Assembly (NCBI GenBank): GCA_902806365.1
Contig: CADCWJ010000199.1
Span: forward strand, 1 to 7,577
Source: an uncultured Thermomicrobiales bacterium
Lineage (GTDB): Bacteria; Chloroflexota; Chloroflexia; Thermomicrobiales; UBA6265
Reading direction: 5' to 3'
DNA: 7,577 nucleotides
Position 1 is the first letter of the stretch, and the number at the start of each line of letters is the position of its first letter. Under the pieces are notes generated by a model. The model searched no databases. It had not been told where the DNA came from and worked only from the letters and a program-made list of their open reading frames with translations. The position numbers and the translations under genes are program-made. Shown here piece by piece: positions 1 through 4,993 of the stretch.

Positions 1-515
1 TAGAGGCCGGGCATGATCGTTTCGAGCAGGAAACGACCCTCGTCGTCGGTGAACTGGTGGCCGCGCAGGCGATACCCCTCGTCGTCGTAGACCCCATCGC
101 CGTCGGCCTGCCAGAACTCGATCTGGGCGGCGGCGATCGGCGCGCCGTCGAGCCCGACGACGAACCCGGCCACGGTCAGAGCGGTGCCGACGACACCCTC
201 CTCGCGGAGATTCGTGCGCTCCGGGCTGTTCGCCGTGAAATAGGGACCCTCCGCCTGCGCGATGGTCGGCTCATCATCGTCCGCAATCGATGGCGTGGCG
301 GCCAGGAGCTGGTCGAGATCGATGTCCGGCGTGGCGGCGGGCGTTCCGCTGGGCGGGTCCGCCTGGCCCATGCCACGCGATGCGCCAGCCCAGCCGCCAA
401 GCGCGACTCCGGTCACGATCCCGCCGGCAATGCCGCTTACGATTCCGAGCTTCGGCAGTGCCCGGCGCGAGAGCTGGTTGAGCGGCGACGAGGCGGGAGG
501 ATTAGTGGTGGTCAT
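1..515 (-). CDS. Intradiol ring-cleavage dioxygenase family protein, Tat-exported (3' end off window)
   Basis: Family members cleave catechol-type rings between the two hydroxyls using a non-haem Fe(III) held by two Tyr and two His. The visible 171 residues begin with ATG at 515-513, preceded by a GGGAG ribosome site. The N-terminus carries a twin-arginine-like signal: SRRALPK at residues 16-22, then a hydrophobic Gly/Ala/Val stretch (about 23-45) and a Pro/Ala/Thr-rich linker to about 85. The family signature follows: EGPYF (89-93), SPERTNL (97-103), then an intradiol beta-sandwich with IEFWQADGDGVYDDEG (132-147) and FTDDEGRF (155-162). The last visible residues are TIMPGL, and the next codon starts TA, where family members have the first Fe-ligand Tyr; the other ligands lie outside the window. 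An exported intradiol dioxygenase suggests action on lignin- or aromatic-derived catechols outside the cytoplasm, or a related function; the substrate cannot be told. Family confident, export likely. Confidence 0.88.
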   Translation of the reverse strand, partial: MTTTNPPASSPLNQLSRRALPKLGIVSGIAGGIVTGVALGGWAGASRGMGQADPPSGTPAATPDIDLDQLLAATPSIADDDEPTIAQAEGPYFTANSPERTNLREEGVVGTALTVAGFVVGLDGAPIAAAQIEFWQADGDGVYDDEGYRLRGHQFTDDEGRFLLETIMPGL

Positions 516-713
516 GAGGATCTCCCTGATACGTGAGATGGAGCGCGAAACGACGATCGGGTCCATATTCACAGGGTAACGGATGGCCCTGGCCGGTGCG
601 GCGGGGAACACCTGTGCATATGCTGTGAGTTGGCTGAGAACCCGTGATCCGTGGCGAGCCGGGATCCGGGGCCGACCGGGGCGGTGGCGAATGATTGAGG
701 AGAGGATGCCACG

Positions 714-1202
714 ATGGGTGAGTCCGGATCGGAGCCGGAGCAGCGGGAACTGCTGACGCTGCGGGAGCGGGCCGAGGCGGAACCGGACGATTCCGAGCGA
801 TGGTATCGGCTGGGAGGGGCGCTGGACAGCGCGGGCCACGAAGCGCTGGCAATGGACGCCTACCAGCGGGTGTTCGACCTCGGGATCGAGCACCTGGCCG
901 AGGAGGAGCGGCCACAGTTGTTCGTCCAGGCCGGGAGCACGTTGCGCAATCTCGGACGGCTGGACGAAGCAAGGCAATTACTGGAAACGGGTCGCGCGGA
1001 GTTCCCGGATTTCCAGGCGCTGGCGGCCTTTCTGGCCCTTGTCGAAATTAGTGCCGGCCGGGAACGCCGGGCAATCTCGCTGCTCTTCGACGCGCTCCTG
1101 AACCGGAGCGAGGACGACGGGTCGATCCGGCGGTTCCACCGGTCGCTGCGCTGGTACGCCGCTCACCTCGACGAGGACCAACAGGATCGGCCGGAACGGT
1201 GA
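714..1202 (+). CDS. Small tetratricopeptide-repeat protein (TPR_5-like)
   Basis: A 162-residue, probably cytoplasmic protein with no signal peptide or membrane segment. ATG at 714 follows GAGGAGAGG at 697-705 with 8-base spacing, which settles the start; the ATG at 706 is out of frame. About three TPR-like helical hairpins are visible. The first is around residues 25-58 (WYRLGGALDSAG, then EALAMDAYQRVFDLG). The second is around 67-98 (LFVQAGSTLRNLGRLDEARQLLETG). A third, degenerate one is at 101-134 (LAAFLALVEISAGRERRAISLL). The pattern resembles the compact TPR group-5 proteins of bacteria, which are presumed protein-interaction modules without catalytic activity. It is divergent from the dioxygenase gene (198-base gap) and convergent with the nucleotidyltransferase gene (34-base gap), so it is probably transcribed alone. 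No specific partner is indicated by context. Confidence 0.85.
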   Translation: MGESGSEPEQRELLTLRERAEAEPDDSERWYRLGGALDSAGHEALAMDAYQRVFDLGIEHLAEEERPQLFVQAGSTLRNLGRLDEARQLLETGRAEFPDFQALAAFLALVEISAGRERRAISLLFDALLNRSEDDGSIRRFHRSLRWYAAHLDEDQQDRPER

Positions 1203-1236
1203 GGATCCTGGGTTACCGGCACGGCGCTTCTGGAGG

Positions 1237-2295
1237 TTACTGCTGGATGTCGGGGTTCGCCGACATGATCTCGTCCGCGACGTCTCTGACCCGGGGGAGG
1301 GATGCCCTCAGGCGATCGCGTCGTGCCTGGAGATCGCGGGCTGACCCGATTCCCAGATCGGCGAGCAGGGTCCGGTAGCCGTCATCGAACGATTTGCGGT
1401 CGAGCTGGGGCAGGTCCGTCTGGAGTACGGCGAGACAGCGAGAGTAGGTGACCACGATCCAGAACACCGCCTCCCGATGGTCGCCGCGGGCGATCAGGTC
1501 GCGGCCACCATCGATCGCGACTGGACGCCCGACCTCGGTTAGATCGGCGGCGAACGGGAACCGCGAGGTGGCCCTGCCCGTGACCGCATCGAAGATGCGG
1601 ACCAGTGCTTCGAGATGGTCGCCGACTGCCGCCGAGCCAAGCCGGGCACACCCCAGCAGATCGAGCAGCTCGTCGTAGAAATCGAGCCGGTCGTACTCGG
1701 CGAGCAGGTCCCGCACCGCGACATAACGCCGGCGAACCGTGGCGTTGCGCAGCCCGGCGAGCAGCAGCATGTGGGTCGTGACACCGGTCGGGAACACCCA
1801 CGACAGCACCTGCTGATGGAGGGGAGCGGTGGTGTCCCACGACTCCAGGCCGCGGGTGATCTTGTCCCTCGCGTGATCGACCCGTCGCGCAACCCAGAGC
1901 CGTTTGGCGTAGTCTCTCGACACGACGGGAACGAGCTCGCCGAGTGTGCCCGACGGATCCGCCAGGATGTGATCGGCAGAACGGAAACTGCTGGCCAGGT
2001 GGTAGTTGCCGAGCACGAGGTCGGGCGAGCGGAGCTCGCGAGCGGGGATCCAGGAGGCTTCGAGCACGACATCCCGGAACCGAAACTTGCCGGGAGCCGT
2101 CGGGAGTTCGGGGGCTGAACCGGTGGTCCCCCCGTGGACGAGGATCATGTCCACATCGGATGTAGGCGGGAACGTGGCCGTACCGGGAAGCCAGATCGCC
2201 GATCCGGTCAGGAAGGCACCCTGGAAGCCCTCCATTGCGGCAGCCTCATGTGCCACCCATTGGCGGGCGGCCGCCCGCGCCTGGTCCAGATTCAT
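1237..2295 (-). CDS. Nucleotidyltransferase-superfamily (Pol beta-like fold) protein
   Basis: A 352-residue protein. The ATG at 2295 is chosen because GGAGG lies just upstream (CCGGAGGATCCATG). The frame stays open for another 108 codons, but those are Arg/Pro-rich and look non-coding. The N-terminal domain has the signature of minimal nucleotidyltransferases: LTGSAIW with Gly31-Ser32, then SDVDMILV with Asp47 and Asp49, and a possible third carboxylate at Glu79 (VVLEASWI). These would bind two metals and a nucleotide triphosphate. The remaining 250 or so residues are helical and not recognised, as in aminoglycoside nucleotidyltransferase-like or other substrate-modifying members. The substrate could be a small molecule, a protein or a tRNA end. 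No HEPN R-x4-6-H motif is seen, so it is not an obvious HEPN/MNT pair. It lies downstream of an XRE regulator on the same strand, which may control it. Confidence 0.8.
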   Translation of the reverse strand: MNLDQARAAARQWVAHEAAAMEGFQGAFLTGSAIWLPGTATFPPTSDVDMILVHGGTTGSAPELPTAPGKFRFRDVVLEASWIPARELRSPDLVLGNYHLASSFRSADHILADPSGTLGELVPVVSRDYAKRLWVARRVDHARDKITRGLESWDTTAPLHQQVLSWVFPTGVTTHMLLLAGLRNATVRRRYVAVRDLLAEYDRLDFYDELLDLLGCARLGSAAVGDHLEALVRIFDAVTGRATSRFPFAADLTEVGRPVAIDGGRDLIARGDHREAVFWIVVTYSRCLAVLQTDLPQLDRKSFDDGYRTLLADLGIGSARDLQARRDRLRASLPRVRDVADEIMSANPDIQQ

Positions 2296-2387
2296 GGATC
2301 CTCCGGGGAACGTGGGGCTGGCCGCTCCCGGAGGGAGCGCGGCAACGGGACGGCTTGCGTGGACCGGTTCCGCCGGGAGACGACAAC

Positions 2388-2416
2388 GCCCCGCGACAGG
2401 TTGCCTGAGGCGGGGC
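2388..2416 (-). promoter_or_regulatory. Strong hairpin in the XRE-nucleotidyltransferase gap
   Basis: A 29-base dyad. The outer arms are 7 bp (GCCCCGC / GCGGGGC at 2388-2394 and 2410-2416) and the inner arms 4 bp (CAGG / CCTG), separated by a symmetric 2x2 mismatch, with a 3-base loop. On the minus strand it lies about 40 bases past the XRE stop codon and directly after a TATACT -10-like element. It could be the start of the nucleotidyltransferase mRNA 5' leader, an operator, or a weak terminator or attenuator after the XRE gene. No U-tract follows (GTTGTCG on the minus strand), so an efficient intrinsic terminator is unlikely. Confidence 0.5.
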
Positions 2417-2446
2417 AGTATACGGAGCGGTGTACGGTAGCGGCAT
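2417..2446 (-). promoter_or_regulatory. Possible promoter and operator for the nucleotidyltransferase gene
   Basis: On the minus strand a TATACT hexamer (2422-2417) matches the -10 consensus at 5 of 6 positions. A weak ATGCCG -35 candidate lies 18 bases upstream. The element overlaps the imperfect dyad GTATAC-N6-GTGTAC (2419-2436, read on the plus strand). It also contains a near direct repeat on the plus strand, TACGGAGCGG followed by TACGGTAGCGG. A dyad laid over a promoter one gene downstream of an XRE repressor gene is what a repressor operator would look like. This is inferred from sequence only, and the -35 match is poor. Confidence 0.3.
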
Positions 2447-2455
2447 CGTGCCGGA

Positions 2456-2719
2456 TCAGGTCCGGCCGGGCTGATCCCCGTCCAGGCTTGCCAGGATCGA
2501 CGGTGTCGGCAGGCGCATGCTCTCCGCCGCGACCCGGAACTCGGAGATCTCCGATGGAACCGTCCCCAGGGCATCGGCCAGCCGCCGGGCGATATGCGGT
2601 CGCGGTCCTGATTTTCCAAGTTCGATCTGCGAAACGGTTACCCGTGCCACCCCGGCACTATCCGCCAGCGCCTGTTGCGACATGCGTCGCCTGAGCCGCG
2701 CTTCCCGAAGCGTCAGCAT
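2456..2719 (-). CDS. XRE-family helix-turn-helix transcriptional regulator
   Basis: A small cytoplasmic DNA-binding protein of 87 residues from the ATG at 2719. An in-frame GTG at 2728 would add three residues, but the AGAGGGAG ribosome site sits 8 bases before the ATG and runs into the GTG, so ATG is preferred. The Cro/C1-type HTH spans about residues 4-58: LREARLRRRMSQQALADSAGV for the first helices, then VARVTVSQIELGKSGPRP with the recognition helix at about 24-33, then IARRLADALGTVPSEI. The short tail (59-87) has no ligand or protease domain. The length is typical of single-domain XRE repressors found in toxin-antitoxin, phage-like and small autoregulated operons. It is followed 160 bases downstream on the same strand by the nucleotidyltransferase gene. 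Its upstream region has the short dyad GATCG-N6-CGATC at 2784-2799, a weak candidate for self-regulation. Confidence 0.88.
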   Translation of the reverse strand: MLTLREARLRRRMSQQALADSAGVARVTVSQIELGKSGPRPHIARRLADALGTVPSEISEFRVAAESMRLPTPSILASLDGDQPGRT

Positions 2720-2879
2720 GCGGGTCACTCCCTCTCATCCCCAGCGGATTCTGGCGTGCCCGGCACGATGTTCCAGAACCCTCGATCGGTCTATCGATCC
2801 TTCCCGTGAATCATCGTAAGCGGCGGTGATTGGCGGCGAAAAGGTGTCCGGTCGGCTTTCATTCCGGGCATTTTTTCGG

Positions 2880-2922
2880 GTTCGACGTGGTAGAACGCAA
2901 CACCATCCCTGGTGCGTCGAAC
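2880..2922. repeat. Nested inverted repeat in the intergenic region
   Basis: The outer perfect 8-bp arms are GTTCGACG (2880-2887) and CGTCGAAC (2915-2922). Directly inside the right arm is a hairpin, CACCA-TCCC-TGGTG (2901-2914), leaving a 13-base bulge on the left. The TGGT at 2888-2891 could instead pair with ACCA at 2902-2905, giving a competing fold. It may be a structured RNA or a protein-binding site. The arms do not fit the integron attC core pattern. Confidence 0.45.
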
Positions 2923-3100
2923 GGTCATTCCGAACGTACGTACACGACAGGCAGGTGGCCCGCCGAGTCGTCGCCGCGGTCTGTTTTGCCCGCGGGCCGA
3001 TGACGGGCCGAAACGACCCGTTCACGCCCTGTCTGTGCCCGCCCGGCACCTTTCGTCCATGATGGACTCCCAATCGATTGCCTTCCCGAAACGCTCGAGT

Positions 3101-3122
3101 ACGGTTCCTGGCGGCGAACCGT
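3101..3122. promoter_or_regulatory. Dyad next to the ECF42-type promoter
   Basis: Perfect 7-bp arms ACGGTTC (3101-3107) and GAACCGT (3116-3122) flank an 8-base spacer. The last base of the right arm is the first base of the TGTCGA -35 element. A 22-bp dyad in this place is where a dimeric activator or repressor would bind. It is a candidate site with no known factor. Confidence 0.4.
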
Positions 3123-3148
3123 GTCGATTTGGCCCGATCCCGTTCGTC
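3122..3148 (+). promoter_or_regulatory. Probable ECF42-dependent promoter (TGTCGA-N17-CGTC)
   Basis: TGTCGA at 3122-3127 and CGTC at 3145-3148 are separated by 17 bases. As I recall, ECF42 promoters described in Streptomyces have TGTCGA at -35 and CGA/TC at -10, and drive DGPF genes and the sigma gene itself. The element stands about 75-100 bases upstream of the DGPF start and is followed by the ECF42 gene, so positive autoregulation is the natural reading. TGTCGA alone also occurs inside several genes of this window, so the weight lies on the paired boxes, their spacing and their position. Confidence 0.6.
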
Positions 3149-3172
3149 ATCCGTGTGAATGGGCAAGCAGGA

Positions 3173-3191
3173 GGTCATGATGTTCATGACC
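3173..3191 (+). promoter_or_regulatory. Perfect 19-base inverted repeat over leader ribosome site and start
   Basis: GGTCATGA-TGT-TCATGACC: perfect 8-bp arms with a 3-base loop, lying in the expected 5' leader of the DGPF mRNA. The left arm contains the last two G of the AGGAGG at 3169-3174 and the ATG starts of the short leader ORF, so folding would hide them. It could act as an RNA hairpin controlling leader translation, or as a DNA operator downstream of the promoter. Confidence 0.5.
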
Positions 3192-3227
3192 CGCACCGCT
3201 CATCGAGACACAGGAGGATCACCATGA
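3180..3227 (+). CDS. Putative 15-residue leader peptide overlapping the DGPF start
   Basis: A short ORF encoding MFMTRTAHRDTGGSP. AGGAGG at 3169-3174 lies 5 bases before the ATG at 3180; in-frame ATGs at 3177 and 3186 are alternatives. Its TGA stop (3225-3227) overlaps the ATG of the DGPF gene (3224-3226) in an ATGA arrangement typical of translational coupling. The DGPF gene has its own AGGAGG at 3212-3217, inside this ORF. The perfect inverted repeat at 3173-3191 covers the leader's ribosome site and start. The peptide sequence itself matches nothing I know, so any role would lie in the act of translating it. It may be fortuitous, because SD-like and ATG strings are also created by the palindrome itself. 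Confidence 0.35.
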   Translation: MFMTRTAHRDTGGSP

Positions 3228-3580
3228 AGTACATGCTCATGCTCTACAACAACGAGGACTGGTGGACCACAGCCAGCCAGGAGGAGATCGCCAGCCAGGT
3301 AGAGGCGCACAACGCGTTTACGCGGTACGTTCAGGAACAAGGGGGGGCCATTGTCGGGGGTGCCGCGCTCCAGGCCTCCACGACCGCGACGACCCTTCGT
3401 CGCGACGGCGATGACGTGCTGGTGACCGATGGGCCGTACGCCGAGCTCAAGGAACAACTCGGTGGCTTCTACATCATTGAAGCCGGGGATCTTGACCAGG
3501 CGCTCGACGCCGCGAAACATTGTCCGCTCGGGGGCGGGACCGAAGTAAGGCCGGTCTGGGAGATACCAGGCGCGGACTGA
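3224..3580 (+). CDS. DGPF/YCII-domain protein, partner of ECF42 sigma factor
   Basis: A 118-residue cytoplasmic protein. The ATG at 3224 has AGGAGG 6 bases upstream; the frame is open further upstream, but that part lacks family resemblance. It starts MKYMLMLYNNEDWW as is typical of the family and carries the DGPF-type motif as TDGPYAELKEQLGGFYIIE (68-86), with Tyr in place of Phe. The stretch GDLDQALDAAKHCP follows, and the end is VRPVWEI. The fold is the ferredoxin-like YCII-related domain; the biochemical role of DGPF proteins is unknown. In many bacteria these genes sit beside ECF42 sigma genes and are their main targets. Here the sigma gene follows after 13 bases, so the two are very probably one operon driven from the TGTCGA-N17-CGTC element upstream. 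Confidence 0.9.
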   Translation: MKYMLMLYNNEDWWTTASQEEIASQVEAHNAFTRYVQEQGGAIVGGAALQASTTATTLRRDGDDVLVTDGPYAELKEQLGGFYIIEAGDLDQALDAAKHCPLGGGTEVRPVWEIPGAD

Positions 3581-3593
3581 TCGTAATCCGGGC

Positions 3594-4922
3594 ATGAGCT
3601 GGAGGGATCCGTTGGTATCCGGGATGACCTCACCTGCGGCAACGGCCATTGCCGAGGCGCACCACCGGGACTGGGCTCGCATCCTGGCCACGGTGGTGTG
3701 CCTGACCCACGACCTGGACACGGCGGAAGACGCCGTACAGGATGCGTTCGCGTCCGCCCTCAAGGCATGGGAGCGAGACGGGATCCCAACGAATCCCGCG
3801 GCCTGGCTGACGACGGTGGCCCGTAACAAGGCACTCGATGGGTTGCGGCGGAACCAGGCACTTGCCCGGAAGTTGCCGCTTCTCATCGGGGTGGACGATG
3901 ACGGCCAGGAGTTTGAGGACGACGATGGCCCGATCCCGGACGAGCGGCTCCGCCTCGTGTTCACCTGCTGTCATCCCGCGTTGTCGCTGGAAGCGCGAGT
4001 CGCCCTGACCCTCCGGCTGATCTGCGGATTGACAACCGGCGAGATCGCGCGGCTCTTCCTCATCCCGGAAGCGACGATGGCGGCGCGGATCACCCGGGCG
4101 AAGAAAAAGATCGGCGCCGCCGGGATTCCCTATCGCGTGCCTGCTCAGCATGAGCTTGGGGAGCGCCTGCCCGCCGTGCTCGCGGTCGTCTTTCTCCTGT
4201 TCACCGAGGGGCACACGGCGACCACTAGCGAGGCGTTGATCCGGCCCGAGCTCTGCTCGCTCGCGATCGAGCTCGGCGGCATCCTGGTCGAGTTGATGCC
4301 GGACGAAGCCGAGGTCCTTGGATTGGCGGCGCTCCTGCGGCTGACGGACGCCAGACGGCCCGCTCGCCTGGACGACGATGGCTCGCTGGTGCTGCTGGAG
4401 GAACAGGATCGCTCGGCATGGGACCAGAACGCGATCCGGAGCGGAATCGCGCTGGTCGAGCGGGCATTGCGCAAGACGGACCGGCACCGACCCGGTCCCT
4501 ACGCGCTCCAGGCCGCGATCGCGGCGATCCATGCCGAGGCCCGCTCCTTCGACGAGACGGATTGGGACCAGGTGCTTGCCTTCTATGACGTGCTGCGGAG
4601 CGTGTATCCGTCCCCGGTCGTGGCAGTGGGGCGGGCGATCGCCGTCGGCATGCTCGACGGTCCGCGGGCGGGCCTGGCCGAACTCGATCTCCTCGCGGGT
4701 GATTCCCGGCTTGCCCGGTACCATCACCTGCCCGCCGCCCGGGGCTATCTGCTGCAACGCTCCGGGCAGGCCGGGGAGGCGGCACGCGCCTACCGCGATG
4801 CCCTGGCGCTGACCAGCAACGCCGTCGAGCGGGTGCACCTCGAGCGTCGCGTGGCCGAGCTGCAAACGGGCGGCCATGCATCCAGGGACGGGCGCTCCGG
4901 TCCGGATTTGGCGGTACCATAG
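3594..4922 (+). CDS. ECF42-group RNA polymerase sigma factor with C-terminal TPR-like extension (DUF6596)
   Basis: Directs RNA polymerase to a small regulon, usually DGPF genes. Sigma-2 spans about residues 22-90 (HDLDTAEDAVQDAFASALKAW, then PAAWLTTVARNKALDGLRR). An acidic linker follows (DDDGQEFEDDDG), then DERLRLVFTCCHPAL. Sigma-4 is at about 118-175, with its HTH at LTTGEIARLFLIPEATMAAR. The rest (about 185-425) is the long helical-repeat extension of ECF42 factors, including LLFTEGHTAT and YALQAAIAAIHAEA. The family usually lacks an anti-sigma gene; control runs through this extension. The start is uncertain. ATG 3594 has no clear ribosome site but lies 13 bases after the DGPF stop. TTG 3612 has GGAGGG at 3601-3606. 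ATG 3624 gives the N-terminus most like relatives. All key domains are intact, and the 442 residues fit the family. Confidence 0.9.
   Translation: MSWRDPLVSGMTSPAATAIAEAHHRDWARILATVVCLTHDLDTAEDAVQDAFASALKAWERDGIPTNPAAWLTTVARNKALDGLRRNQALARKLPLLIGVDDDGQEFEDDDGPIPDERLRLVFTCCHPALSLEARVALTLRLICGLTTGEIARLFLIPEATMAARITRAKKKIGAAGIPYRVPAQHELGERLPAVLAVVFLLFTEGHTATTSEALIRPELCSLAIELGGILVELMPDEAEVLGLAALLRLTDARRPARLDDDGSLVLLEEQDRSAWDQNAIRSGIALVERALRKTDRHRPGPYALQAAIAAIHAEARSFDETDWDQVLAFYDVLRSVYPSPVVAVGRAIAVGMLDGPRAGLAELDLLAGDSRLARYHHLPAARGYLLQRSGQAGEAARAYRDALALTSNAVERVHLERRVAELQTGGHASRDGRSGPDLAVP
3601..3606 (+). promoter_or_regulatory. Ribosome binding site bearing on the sigma factor start
   Basis: GGAGGG lies 5 bases before an in-frame TTG (3612) and 17 before ATG 3624, and falls inside the gene if ATG 3594 is used. 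It argues that translation may begin at TTG 3612, which would shorten the protein by six residues without touching any domain. Confidence 0.4.
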
Positions 4923-4993
4923 GCGGCGGTCAATCGACGCGCTCGCCGCGTGCCGATCAAGCTTGCAGTACACAGGGGGAGAAACGAGGCACC

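Larger units (their letters stand above)
2720..3179. other. Long intergenic region between divergent XRE and DGPF genes
   Basis: About 460 bases without a convincing long gene. The open frames on both strands are Arg-, Pro- and Ser-rich and have no recognisable domain. The XRE-proximal part holds a short dyad, GATCG-N6-CGATC (2784-2799). The centre holds the nested inverted repeat at 2880-2922, followed by two CGAACG copies and a GTACGTAC palindrome. Further right is an 11-base direct repeat (CGGGCCGA at 2993-3000 and again at 3004-3011). The DGPF-proximal part holds the dyad, promoter and leader listed separately. The region is unusually long for this compact window. Confidence 0.6.

Noticed and set aside
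57..579. Plus-strand open frames at the left edge
   Set aside because: They are antisense to the dioxygenase gene, whose minus-strand translation carries clear family motifs.
617..624. GCATATGC palindrome in the gap between the dioxygenase and TPR genes
   Set aside because: Only 8 bp with no extended symmetry, and TATGCT has no matching -35 element at a proper distance, so no promoter or operator is called.
2296..2619. 108-codon upstream extension of the nucleotidyltransferase frame
   Set aside because: The added residues are Arg/Pro-rich, overlap the XRE gene in another frame and have no family match; the GGAGG just before ATG 2295 fits a start there.
2865..2880. Run of six T at 2871-2876, possible terminator
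   Set aside because: No adequate stem precedes it on either strand; only a 4-bp CCGG pairing is possible.
2735..3196. 153-codon minus-strand frame, with a 78-codon plus-strand frame at 2826-3062, in the long intergenic region
   Set aside because: Composition is Arg/Thr- or Pro/Arg-rich without any domain, ribosome sites are poor, and both overlap clear regulatory dyads and the DGPF promoter.
4923..4949. GCGGCG/CGCCGC arms just after the sigma factor stop
   Set aside because: A 6-bp GC-only stem with a 15-base loop and no following T-run; expected by chance at this GC content, so not called a terminator.
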